This document shows, piece after piece, positions 15,629 through 24,187 of a stretch of 64,000 nt of DNA. Position 1 is the stretch's first letter. Each line of letters begins with the position of its first letter. The position numbers and the translations under genes were made by a program. The stretch is from Candidatus Omnitrophota bacterium (GTDB lineage Bacteria > Omnitrophota > Gorgyraeia > Zapsychrales > Zapsychraceae), in contig JACKFL010000005.1 in NCBI GenBank assembly GCA_020632495.1, positions 496,001 through 560,000 of the forward strand. The letters run 5' to 3'. The notes under the pieces are model-generated. The model searched no databases and was not told the DNA's origin. It saw only the letters and a program-made list of their open reading frames with translations.

Positions 15629-18079
15629 CTACTCGTCTTTCGAAACAATATTGGCGACGGACGTTACATAATCGCGCTCTTTCAATGAAATCAAGCGAAC
15701 ACCCACCGCACTGCGGCCGGTCTGCCGGATTTCGGCCGGTGAACAGCGAACCATCATGCCGGATTTGGTAACAGCCATGATCTCATCGCCCTGCATGACC
15801 GCCAATACCCCGACAACCTTGCCGTTGCGGTCGGTGACCTTGACGTTAATAATCCCTTTTCCGCCACGGGACTGGACGCGGTAATCGTTGAAGTCGGACC
15901 GCTTGGCGTACCCGCTTTCCGTAACCGACAACAGGGTGCTGCCGCTGTTGCTGATCTCCGGCGGAAAGACGATCATGCTGACCACCTCGTCCTTCTTGGC
16001 CAGACTGATTCCGCGGACTCCCTTGGCCGAACGGCCCATGCTGCGGATGTTCTTCTCGGGAAACCGCAACGCCTTCCCGTCGCGTGTTGCCAAAATCACT
16101 TCGCTCTTTCCGCTGCTCAAGGCCGTTCCGATGAGGCGGTCGCCCTGCTCCAGGCTTATGCCGACTATGCCGCCTTTGCGCGGGTTGCTGAACAGCGAAA
16201 GATTCGTCTTTTTGACGTTCCCCATCGCCGTGGCCATAACCAGCGAAAAGTCCTCGGAAAAGTCCTTAACCGCGACAATCGAGCTGATATGCTCATCATT
16301 CTTCATGGAAAGAAGATTAACGATATTCTTGCCCTTGGCCGTGCGGGCCGCGATCGGAATCTCATAGACCTTCAGCCAGCGCACGATCCCCAGGTTGGAA
16401 AATATCAACAGGTAGTCCTTTGAGGAAGCGATAAAGAGCTGTTTGACAAAATCCTCCTCCCGGGTGGACATCGCCGATACACCTTTACCGCCGCGTTTCT
16501 GCTTACGATAGGAGGATACCGCCAGCCGTTTAATGTAACCGGAATTGCTGATCGTAATTGCCATATCTTCTTCGGCAATAAGATCTTCCAGCTCGATTTC
16601 CTCGGCCTTGGCGGCAATCTCGGTGCGCCGGTCGTTGGAGTATTTCTTGCTGACTTCCAGGAGTTCCGTCTTGATAATGCCGTCGATCTTTTTCTCGGAG
16701 GCCAGAATAGCCCGGTAATTTTCGATATCCTTCAGCAGGGCCTTGTATTCCTGTTCGATCTTGTCGCGTTCGAGGGCCGTCAACCTCTGCAATTGCATCT
16801 CAAGAATCGCCTGGGCCTGAATCTCGGTGAACCCGAACTTCTTCATCAGGTTCACTTTAGCCGTTTGCGTACTCTTGGACTCGCGGATCGTCTTGATAAT
16901 CTCGTTGATATGATCAATGGCGATCCGGTAACCTTCCAGGATATGCGCGCGGCGTAGGGCCTTGTCCAGTTCGAACTGGGTCCGGCGGCGCACGACCACC
17001 CGCCGGTGATCGATATACTGGCTGATAATCTCCTTTAAACTCAACACCTTAGGGGTATTATTCACCAGCGCCAGATTGATGATCCCGAAGGTTGTTTCCA
17101 GTTGGGTGTGTTTGTAGAGATGGTTGAGGATAATTTGGGCATTGACGTCGCGGCGCATATCGAGCACGATCCGGATGCCTTCTTTGTCCGACTCATCGCG
17201 CACATCGGTAATGCCGTCGACTTTTTTATTATTGACCAAATCGGCAATCGCCTTGACCAGATTATTCTTGTTGACCTGATATGGAATTTCGGTAACGACG
17301 ATCGCGTCCTTCTTGTTTTTCTGCTTCTCGATATTCGCTTTGGCCCGAACCGTCAGTTTGCCGCGTCCCGTTTCGTAGGCGCTTTTGATCCCTTCCTTGC
17401 CGCAAATGATACCCCCGGTCGGAAAATCAGGGCCTTTGACAATCTTCATCAATTCCTTGGTGGTCGCGTCCGGTTTATCAATCAAATATACGGTGGCATC
17501 GGATATTTCCGCCAGATTGTGCGGCGGCATATTAGTGGCCATCCCGACGGCAATCCCGCTGGACCCGTTCACCAGCAGATTGGGAACCGTGGCCGGCAGG
17601 ATTTCCGGTTCCCGGTTCTCCCCATCGAAATTCGGGACCATATTGACGGTATTTTTGTCGATATCATTCAACATGGCCATCGCAATCGGAGCCAACCGGG
17701 CCTCCGTATAGCGATACGCCGCAGCATTATCACCATCGATCGATCCGAAATTTCCCTGCCCCTGAATCAGCGGATACCGGAGGGAAAAGTCCTGAACCAT
17801 ACGCACCAAGGTGTCGTACACGGCCGAGTCACCGTGCGGGTGATACTTCTTTAACACCTCGCCGACCACACCGGCGCATTTAGAAAAACGCTTGTTCGGC
17901 AGCAGTCCTTCGTCATACATGGCGTATAAGATTCTGCGGTGTACAGGCTTAAGTCCGTCGCGGACATCCGGCAGGGCGCGCCCGACGATAACGCTCATCG
18001 AATAGGAGAGATACGACTTTTTCATCTCCTCTTCAATATAGACGGGGATAATTTTTTCTTGCATGGAAGGATCTTGCAT
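15629..18079 (-). CDS. gyrA: DNA gyrase subunit A
   Basis: An 816-residue GyrA: breakage-reunion domain with the active-site Tyr in AYRYTEARL, and a C-terminal beta-pinwheel with repeated blades (GKALRFPEKNIRSMGRSAKG, then QSRGGKGIINVKV). The GyrA box appears as KRGGKGVS. The quinolone region reads HPHGDSAVYDT with Ser85 and Asp89 in the usual sensitive state. With GyrB it introduces negative supercoils ahead of the fork. It is the last gene of the dnaA-dnaN-dciA-gyrB-gyrA series, 29 nt after gyrB. Confidence 0.97.
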   Translation of the reverse strand: MQDPSMQEKIIPVYIEEEMKKSYLSYSMSVIVGRALPDVRDGLKPVHRRILYAMYDEGLLPNKRFSKCAGVVGEVLKKYHPHGDSAVYDTLVRMVQDFSLRYPLIQGQGNFGSIDGDNAAAYRYTEARLAPIAMAMLNDIDKNTVNMVPNFDGENREPEILPATVPNLLVNGSSGIAVGMATNMPPHNLAEISDATVYLIDKPDATTKELMKIVKGPDFPTGGIICGKEGIKSAYETGRGKLTVRAKANIEKQKNKKDAIVVTEIPYQVNKNNLVKAIADLVNNKKVDGITDVRDESDKEGIRIVLDMRRDVNAQIILNHLYKHTQLETTFGIINLALVNNTPKVLSLKEIISQYIDHRRVVVRRRTQFELDKALRRAHILEGYRIAIDHINEIIKTIRESKSTQTAKVNLMKKFGFTEIQAQAILEMQLQRLTALERDKIEQEYKALLKDIENYRAILASEKKIDGIIKTELLEVSKKYSNDRRTEIAAKAEEIELEDLIAEEDMAITISNSGYIKRLAVSSYRKQKRGGKGVSAMSTREEDFVKQLFIASSKDYLLIFSNLGIVRWLKVYEIPIAARTAKGKNIVNLLSMKNDEHISSIVAVKDFSEDFSLVMATAMGNVKKTNLSLFSNPRKGGIVGISLEQGDRLIGTALSSGKSEVILATRDGKALRFPEKNIRSMGRSAKGVRGISLAKKDEVVSMIVFPPEISNSGSTLLSVTESGYAKRSDFNDYRVQSRGGKGIINVKVTDRNGKVVGVLAVMQGDEIMAVTKSGMMVRCSPAEIRQTGRSAVGVRLISLKERDYVTSVANIVSKDE

Positions 18080-18108
18080 TTTATGGGGCCTTTCTGGTAA
18101 AGCTAATC

Positions 18109-20559
18109 TTAAATGTCCAGTTCCTGGACTTCGTGGGCATAGGTCTCGATAAATTCACGCCGCGGCGCAACTTCATCGCCCATCAACATGGAAAATGTCT
18201 TGTCGACCTCGACGGCATCTTCCAGTTCCACCTTCAGGATTGTCCGGCGTTTGGGATCCATGGTCGTATCCCACAATTGCTGCGGGTTCATTTCCCCAAG
18301 ACCCTTATACCGTTGAATATCAACACCTTTGGTCGCTTGTACCCGAACGAATTCGAGGACCTCCTGAAGCGAATAGAACTCGTTCTTGTCCTTGTCACTT
18401 TCGATGGCGAACACCGGCTTGAGCACGGGTGCTTCGGCGGCTTTCTTGTTTTTCCTGTTCGTGTTGACCTCAATCGGGTCACTCAGATCGGGTTTGGCAA
18501 ATTCTTCACAGGACATTTCATACTTTTGCAAACGTTCCTGAATCAGCTCCAGGTCATTGTGCTCAAAAATTTCGCTGTACTCAGCCTCTTCCGAGCCTTG
18601 TGTCAGCTTGGCGAGCTCTTCATCACTGGTAATGTAGTGATCCTTGCCTTCCTCTTTAAGGATGTATTTCGGCATTTTTTTGGTACTTTGGTTGTAATTT
18701 TGGCAGTATTCCTCAAAATTCACTCCCTTTCGCCCCAAAATTCCGATAATCCGCTCCATATCCACCAAAGTACTCAGGATATCCTTAAACTGACCGGAAT
18801 TGAACAACTTCTTGCCTTTAATCTTCCGCAATTTGAGACCGTCCATCCCCATATCCAGGATCATCTCGCTCATTTCCTGTTCCGACTCAATGTACTCTTC
18901 ACGCTTTCCGCGCTTGATTTTGAACAGAGGAGGTTGGGCAATATACACGTGTCCGTTCTCAATTAAGGGCCGCATCTGGCGATAAAGCAGGGTCAGCAGC
19001 AATGTCCGGATGTGTGAACCGTCAACGTCCGCGTCACACATCAGAATCAGCTTGTGATAGCGCAACTTTTCCAGATTAAAGTCCGTTCCCACGCCAGTGC
19101 CCAAGGCGGTAATGATCGTACGGATTTCTTCATTACTGAGAATCTTATCCATGCGCGACTTTTCCACGTTGAGAATCTTACCTTTCAACGGCAAAATGGC
19201 CTGGAAGGTACGGTCGCGGCCCTGCTTAGCCGAACCGCCGGCTGAATCCCCCTCAACCAGATAGATTTCACACAGCGAAGGATCTCTTTCCGAACAATCC
19301 GCGAGTTTACCGGGCAGACCGCCGGACTCCAATGCGCCCTTGCGACGTGTAAGTTCGCGGGCCTTGCGGGCTGCCTCACGGGCACGGGAAGCGGTAACGA
19401 CCTTCTCGATAATCTTCTTGGCGACCGCCGGATTTTCTTCGAAAAAACTGCTCAAGGCATCCAAAGTGGCCGAAGCCACCAACCCTTCAACCTCCGAATT
19501 CCCGAGTTTGGTCTTGGTTTGTCCTTCGAATTGAGGGTCGGGAATCTTGACACTGATAACCGCGGTCAATCCTTCACGGGTGTCGTCACCGACAATCGCC
19601 GTGTTGTCTTTTATTAGCTTACGTGACTTGGCGCAGTTGTTGATAGCCCGCGTGAGGGCTGAACGGAATCCACTGAGATGTGTCCCACCCTCGGTCGTAT
19701 TGATGTTGTTAGCATAAGTAAAAACGTTTTCGGAGTAGCCGTCATCGTACTGCATAGCGACTTCAAGCTGGATGCTGTCTTTCTCTTTATTGAAGTAGAC
19801 GATTTTTTTGTGAATCTTTTCCTTTTTTTCCGTCAGATTCTCGACAAAGGAAACAATTCCACCTTTAAAAAGGAACTCGTTTTCCTTGCGCTTGCCATCG
19901 CGTTCATCCAGCAACCTGATTCTCAGCCCTTTGTTCAAAAAGGCCAGTTCACGAAGCCTTTTGGCCAATGTATCGTAGGTAAACTTGGTTGTCTGAGTGA
20001 AAATGGTGTCGTCAGGCTTAAAAGTTATCTTGGTCCCGGTCGATTTGGTCTTTCCGACCACGGTTAATTTAGACTTTGTGACGCCTTTCTCATAGCGTTG
20101 GTTGTGGATCTTCCCTTCCCGCTTGATTTCCACTTCCAGCCAATTGGAAAGCGCATTAACACAGCTGACCCCAACCCCATGCAACCCACCGGAAACTTTG
20201 TAGGAACTGTGGTCAAACTTACCGCCGGCATGCAGTGTCGTCAAAACAACCTCAACCGCCGGTTTCTTTTCAGTTTTATGCATGTCCACCGGGATCCCGC
20301 GACCGTTATCCGTGACCGTAATGGAATCGCCTTCGTGGATAACGACCTCGATATCCGTACAGTATCCGGCCAAGGCCTCATCAACCGAGTTATCGACAAC
20401 TTCATAGACTAAATGATGCAAACCGCGGGCAAAAGTATCCCCGATATACATAGCGGGACGCTTACGAACCGCCGCAACCCCTTCCAGGATCTGGATATTT
20501 TTGGCGTCGTAACTGTGCCCGTCAGGCTGGTCTTTATTATCGTCTTGCTTATTTGTCAT
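18109..20559 (-). CDS. gyrB: DNA gyrase subunit B
   Basis: An 816-residue GyrB with the GHKL ATP site (VDNSVDEALAGY, TDNGRGIPV, GGLHGVGVSCVNALS), transducer and TOPRIM domain (LVEGDSAGGSAKQGRDR, CDADVDGSHIRTLLLT). An insertion of about 150 residues within the C-terminal part gives it the length of the enterobacterial form and not the ~640-residue form. I start it at ATG 20559, which overlaps the stop of dciA as ATGA, although the frame is open to 20661. The overlap implies translational coupling. Confidence 0.97.
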   Translation of the reverse strand: MTNKQDDNKDQPDGHSYDAKNIQILEGVAAVRKRPAMYIGDTFARGLHHLVYEVVDNSVDEALAGYCTDIEVVIHEGDSITVTDNGRGIPVDMHKTEKKPAVEVVLTTLHAGGKFDHSSYKVSGGLHGVGVSCVNALSNWLEVEIKREGKIHNQRYEKGVTKSKLTVVGKTKSTGTKITFKPDDTIFTQTTKFTYDTLAKRLRELAFLNKGLRIRLLDERDGKRKENEFLFKGGIVSFVENLTEKKEKIHKKIVYFNKEKDSIQLEVAMQYDDGYSENVFTYANNINTTEGGTHLSGFRSALTRAINNCAKSRKLIKDNTAIVGDDTREGLTAVISVKIPDPQFEGQTKTKLGNSEVEGLVASATLDALSSFFEENPAVAKKIIEKVVTASRAREAARKARELTRRKGALESGGLPGKLADCSERDPSLCEIYLVEGDSAGGSAKQGRDRTFQAILPLKGKILNVEKSRMDKILSNEEIRTIITALGTGVGTDFNLEKLRYHKLILMCDADVDGSHIRTLLLTLLYRQMRPLIENGHVYIAQPPLFKIKRGKREEYIESEQEMSEMILDMGMDGLKLRKIKGKKLFNSGQFKDILSTLVDMERIIGILGRKGVNFEEYCQNYNQSTKKMPKYILKEEGKDHYITSDEELAKLTQGSEEAEYSEIFEHNDLELIQERLQKYEMSCEEFAKPDLSDPIEVNTNRKNKKAAEAPVLKPVFAIESDKDKNEFYSLQEVLEFVRVQATKGVDIQRYKGLGEMNPQQLWDTTMDPKRRTILKVELEDAVEVDKTFSMLMGDEVAPRREFIETYAHEVQELDI

Positions 20560-20840
20560 GAAATTTTCCCTACCTTGAAGTAAATACTTTCGACGGTTGC
20601 CAATTCTTCCTTGAGGATTTGAAGAATTTTGCGCTTGCGGGTATTCATTTGATACAGCCAAGCCGGAGAATCTACGACCACGGCTATCCGTCCATCCTTA
20701 ACCCCAAGCAACTTGGTGTGTTTGAGTTCTGTTTCCGAGAGGACATTGACCCACAGACGGTGAATCTTGTCATGTTCTTCCATCTTACGGGAAGCCATGT
20801 TCCCGATGACGTCTTTGATAATATCTTCTATATTATCCAC
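20556..20840 (-). CDS. dciA: DciA-type replicative helicase loader (DUF721)
   Basis: A 94-residue DUF721 protein with the family core LGVKDGRIAVVVDSPAWLYQ and RKRKILQILKEEL. In bacteria lacking DnaC/DnaI, DciA loads DnaB at the origin. Its place between dnaN and gyrB, where recF is usually found, supports the call. The stop codon overlaps the gyrB start. No dnaB gene is in the window, so the pairing is inferred from the family. Confidence 0.85.
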   Translation of the reverse strand: MDNIEDIIKDVIGNMASRKMEEHDKIHRLWVNVLSETELKHTKLLGVKDGRIAVVVDSPAWLYQMNTRKRKILQILKEELATVESIYFKVGKIS

Positions 20841-20877
20841 AGGTGATTTTTAATCGCCATCGTTTTTTTATTTTTGT

Positions 20878-21966
20878 CTAAATTCGCATGGGGAGGGCTA
20901 AGTACAGATAGTCTTCCATGCGCATTACGGCAGGCTTGTCCACTCCCAGAAGTTCCATTTCGATCTGCTCTTCCGATATATTCTTGAGAAAATCGATCAG
21001 GAATTGTGGATTGAATCCGACAACCATTTCCGACCCCTTGTACTCCACCGGAATCTCCTCCCGGGACTCTCCGACATCCGGGGTACTTTTGGATACCACC
21101 ATTTTATCCGGAAAGACTTCAAACTTAACGGCCTGAAAATCAGGTGTAGCCAGCAAATTGGCCCGCCGGATCGATGAAAGCAGTTCCTGACGGTTCATGA
21201 TCACCCGGTTTTCAATGGGTTTGGGGATAACTTGATTATAATTAGGAAACTCACCTTCGATAATCCGGGTCGCAATGAGGGTCCCGTTGATATTGAACAG
21301 AACCTGGTTTTGTCCAATGACAAAGGATACTGTTCCTTCATCAGCCAGATTGCGATTGATTTCCTGAATGGCTTTGCTGGGGATAATAACGCTGATGTCC
21401 CGTGGCAGGCTGGATTCCATAGACTTTTCTATTTTGGCCAATCGGCGGCCGTCCGTAGCCACGATCCGGATCCGGTCGCCTTCAATTTCCAACAACACTC
21501 CGTTCAGGACATAACGCGATTCTTCATGTGAAACCGCAAATGACGTCAAACGCAACATTTCCCTTAAAGTTGCCTGATCAATTTGGACATTTTCCTTACT
21601 GTTGAACTCGGGGAATTTTGGAAATTCTTCTTTGGGCAGTCCGATCAACTTAAACCTGACATTGGTCCCTTCAATGTCGATTTGATTGTTCTTTTTGGCC
21701 GTTACCGAGATATCCCCATATGGCAACTCTTTGACTATGTCGCTAAATCGCTTGGCCGGAACGGTTATAGCCCCTTCTTCAACTGTTTCCACAGGTATTT
21801 CACAGGAAATGCCGATATCCAAATCGGTCGCATTGAGCTTGAGGATATTGCCCTTGGTTTCAATAAGAATGTTAGAAAGGATAGGTAGAGTCACTTTTGT
21901 AGAAACAACGTTCTGTACTTTGTGTATCCCTTCTAATAAATGCTCCTTAGATGCCTTGAATTTCAT
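20878..21966 (-). CDS. dnaN: DNA polymerase III beta sliding clamp
   Basis: A 362-residue clamp with three repeated domains. It begins MKFKASKEHLLEGIHKVQNV and ends with ALPMRI, close to the usual MPMRL end that lies by the protein-binding groove. Length is normal for the family. It tethers polymerase III and also recruits repair and initiation regulators. GAGGTG precedes the ATG. The 148-bp gap to dnaA holds DnaA-box-like words. Confidence 0.96.
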   Translation of the reverse strand: MKFKASKEHLLEGIHKVQNVVSTKVTLPILSNILIETKGNILKLNATDLDIGISCEIPVETVEEGAITVPAKRFSDIVKELPYGDISVTAKKNNQIDIEGTNVRFKLIGLPKEEFPKFPEFNSKENVQIDQATLREMLRLTSFAVSHEESRYVLNGVLLEIEGDRIRIVATDGRRLAKIEKSMESSLPRDISVIIPSKAIQEINRNLADEGTVSFVIGQNQVLFNINGTLIATRIIEGEFPNYNQVIPKPIENRVIMNRQELLSSIRRANLLATPDFQAVKFEVFPDKMVVSKSTPDVGESREEIPVEYKGSEMVVGFNPQFLIDFLKNISEEQIEMELLGVDKPAVMRMEDYLYLALPMRI

Positions 21967-22026
21967 TTATCAACACCTCGCTTAATCTATATTGTATTTA
22001 CATCTAGTAATTGTAACAGTAGTTGC

Positions 22027-22106
22027 TGTGGAAAAAGGGATAAAAAAATAAAACACTGAAAATAAAAGATTTATGAACAAAAATTGTGTGAATAACTTAT
22101 GGATAA
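22027..22106 (+). other. DnaA-box-like cluster between dnaA and dnaN
   Basis: Three 9-mers each one mismatch from TGTGGATAA lie in an AT-rich stretch: TGTGGAAAA (22027-22035), TGTGAATAA (22087-22095) and TATGGATAA (22098-22106). The 40 bp between the first two are almost all A/T. This may be part of a bipartite origin or a DnaA-controlled dnaN promoter. Confidence 0.5.
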
Positions 22107-22114
22107 CCCAGTGA

Positions 22115-23452
22115 TTAACCTTTTAATTGTGTTGTTAACTTTCTGATGGAGGTCTTCAGGTCTTCATTGGTCTCAATGACGGTTTTGATTTTGTTGCAGG
22201 AGTGCAATACCGTAGTGTGGTCTTTTCCTCCGAAGGCGTTTCCGATTTCAGGATAAGACATCTGTGCCAAGTTCCGGCTTAAGTACATGGCGACCTGGCG
22301 GGCCAAAACAATATTCTTATTTCTCTTTTTAGCCTGCAAATCCGCGGTTGTTACGGCAAAAAATTGGGCGACTGTCTTTTGAATCATCTCAACACTGATG
22401 ATCTTGGTACTCTCCCGGACCATGTCTTTCAGGATCAGCTTTGCCATTTCCAAAGAGATAGGCTTCTCTTCCAATAAAGCGTAGGCAGCCACTCTAATCA
22501 GGGCCCCTTCAAGTTCACGGATATTCGTCTGAATCTGTTCGGCAATAAAGAAGATAACGTCATCGGGGACTTTGACCGTTTCCGTTTCCATTTTTTTGCG
22601 CAGAATAGCAACGCGCGTTTCGAAATCCGGCGGCTGAATATCGGTTATGAGTCCCCACGAGAACCTGGAACTCAGCCGTTCCTCCAGGTTCGAGATCTCT
22701 TTCGGCGGGCGGTCCGAGGTGATAATAATTTGTTTGCGATTGTCATGCAAAAAGTTAAAAGTGTGAAAAAATTCCTCCTGAGTCGACTCCTTACCCGCAA
22801 TAAACTGGATATCATCTATCAGCAAAACATCGATTTGACGGTACTTTTTGCGGAACTCGGTAGTGGATCGGGTACGGATAGAATCGATCAATTCGGTCGT
22901 GAATTGTTCGGAAGACATATAGAAGTGCTTGTGCTGAGGATGCAGTTGCGATATCTTGTGGGTAATTGCCTGGATAAGGTGTGTTTTTCCCAGCCCGACT
23001 TGTCCGTAAATGAAAAGCGGATTGTAAGCCTTAGCCGGCGACTCGGCGACAGCTAATCCGGCGGCGGCGGCAAACCGGTTGGACGGGCCAACGACAAAAT
23101 TGTCAAAGGTGAAGCGAGTATTCAGTTTGGAGAGTGACTTGACTTCCTCGGAGCGGAATCCCTTCTCAAACTCCATGAGTCGGGTTTGGGTATCCTTCTT
23201 GAGAATCCCGCTGTTGACCGAGTATTCGATGTTGATGTTGTGCGGGGAAAAGGCGTGGAGGGTATCGTGGATGAAGTCGCGGTAATGCTCGATTATCCAG
23301 TTTTTGAAGAAGTCATCGGGTGTTTCGATGACCAGAGTTCCGGGATCCTTTTCTTTTGCGTGTACCGTTGAGAACCATGTTTCATAAGAGGTATCGCCGA
23401 CCTTCGCGCGAATATCCGTTTGGGCTTTTTCCCAGATTTCTGTGAGACTCAT
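22115..23452 (-). CDS. dnaA: Chromosomal replication initiator DnaA
   Basis: A 445-residue DnaA with all four domains. Domain I is ~1-85, followed by a very short linker. The AAA+ domain starts at FDNFVVGPSNRFA, with Walker A GQVGLGKTHLIQ and Walker B VLLIDDIQF. The C-terminal DNA-binding domain carries GGKDHTTVLHSCNKI. It binds DnaA boxes and opens oriC. The upstream 536-bp gap is the origin candidate. The compact domain II is at the short end for the family. Confidence 0.97.
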   Translation of the reverse strand: MSLTEIWEKAQTDIRAKVGDTSYETWFSTVHAKEKDPGTLVIETPDDFFKNWIIEHYRDFIHDTLHAFSPHNINIEYSVNSGILKKDTQTRLMEFEKGFRSEEVKSLSKLNTRFTFDNFVVGPSNRFAAAAGLAVAESPAKAYNPLFIYGQVGLGKTHLIQAITHKISQLHPQHKHFYMSSEQFTTELIDSIRTRSTTEFRKKYRQIDVLLIDDIQFIAGKESTQEEFFHTFNFLHDNRKQIIITSDRPPKEISNLEERLSSRFSWGLITDIQPPDFETRVAILRKKMETETVKVPDDVIFFIAEQIQTNIRELEGALIRVAAYALLEEKPISLEMAKLILKDMVRESTKIISVEMIQKTVAQFFAVTTADLQAKKRNKNIVLARQVAMYLSRNLAQMSYPEIGNAFGGKDHTTVLHSCNKIKTVIETNEDLKTSIRKLTTQLKG

Positions 23453-23882
23453 TGAGCGGAAGCTCCCGGAAAAGTTAATAACTTTTTTTCCGCAAGTTAT
23501 TGTATATTAATGTCTTAAGAATCTGATGCGAGAGTATTCACAAGTTTTCCACAAGCTTGGAAAAAGCAGTATGACGCGACAGGACAAATTCTTGCACATA
23601 AAATCAGGCCATCAACAGCAAGAATTTCGAACGGAAATGATCTGTGATGTATGGAATAATTGTTGAGATTGTCCGGTAAAAGTGTTTTATTATAACAAAG
23701 AAAATTTCTAATTCAAATCATATTTTGGCCGCCGGCATGACTAACGGTGCAAATCCTTCCCGTTCTTGACTATGAGGCGTCCCGGACACTGCTGTCTAAT
23801 CTCCGACGAGGAAGTTAGAATTTTACCAAAATTGTAACTTTATGCAAGCCATAATTTTTTGTCTTTGGGCCGGCAAAATTCC

Positions 23883-23910
23883 TTGACTCTGGTTAAGCCT
23901 GTGTTATAAT
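23883..23910 (+). promoter_or_regulatory. rpmH promoter
   Basis: TTGACT (23883-23888), 16-bp spacer, TATAAT (23905-23910). Transcription would start near 23917, giving a ~70-nt leader before the rpmH ATG that includes the hairpin at 23947-23966. Confidence 0.75.
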
Positions 23911-23946
23911 TGACAGTCATATTTACCCCTATCGAGTAAAACCAAA

Positions 23947-23975
23947 GGATGGTTTAGCAACCATCCTGTTTTGTT
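23947..23975 (+). terminator. Terminator-like hairpin in the rpmH leader
   Basis: GGATGGTT-TAGC-AACCATCC forms a perfect 8-bp stem followed by TGTTTTGTT. It lies between the promoter and the rpmH start, so it looks like an attenuator, or a stabilising 5' element, for the ribosomal protein gene. Confidence 0.55.
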
Positions 23976-23988
23976 ATTAAGAGCTGCC

Positions 23989-24126
23989 ATGAAAAAGAAC
24001 CTCAAGACACCCACGATTTTAAAAGGTAAACGTAAGCACGGTTTTCGTAAGCGCATGGAAACTCAAGACGGACGCGATGTACTCAGCCGTCGGCGCAGAA
24101 AAGGCCGTAAGCGACTTACCAAGTAA
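23989..24126 (+). CDS. rpmH: 50S ribosomal protein L34
   Basis: A 45-residue basic protein starting MKKNLKTPTILKGKRKHGF and ending RRRKGRKRLTK, clearly L34. The family core KRKHGFRKRM is followed by the usual RRRxKGR end. It is part of the large ribosomal subunit. rnpA (RNase P protein) normally follows rpmH but is not here: yidC begins 61 bp downstream. Confidence 0.95.
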   Translation: MKKNLKTPTILKGKRKHGFRKRMETQDGRDVLSRRRRKGRKRLTK

Positions 24127-24163
24127 TCTTGATCCAGCGTCAAATCGCGTCGCTAATCCTCGA

Positions 24164-24187
24164 ATATCCACACCCATGTGTGGATAG
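24164..24187 (+). repeat. Palindrome of two convergent DnaA-box-like sites before yidC
   Basis: TATCCACAC-CCAT-GTGTGGATA (24165-24186) is a perfect 9-bp inverted repeat. Each arm contains a DnaA-box-like 9-mer one mismatch from consensus (ATATCCACA and TGTGGATAG). It ends next to the first possible yidC start codon, so it could be a DnaA site, an operator or a translation-controlling hairpin. Confidence 0.5.

Larger units (their letters stand above)
23453..23988. other. Candidate oriC region, dnaA-rpmH intergenic gap
   Basis: A 536-bp gene-free stretch where transcription diverges. It has one good DnaA-box-like word, TTTTCCACA (23545-23553), inside an imperfect palindrome around AAGCTT. An AT-rich tract at about 23676-23726 could be an unwinding element. 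A weak minus-strand promoter (TTTGAA, 17 bp, TATAAT at 23689-23694) may serve dnaA. The rpmH promoter and leader hairpin occupy the right end. The density of perfect DnaA boxes is low, so the call rests mostly on context. Confidence 0.55.
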
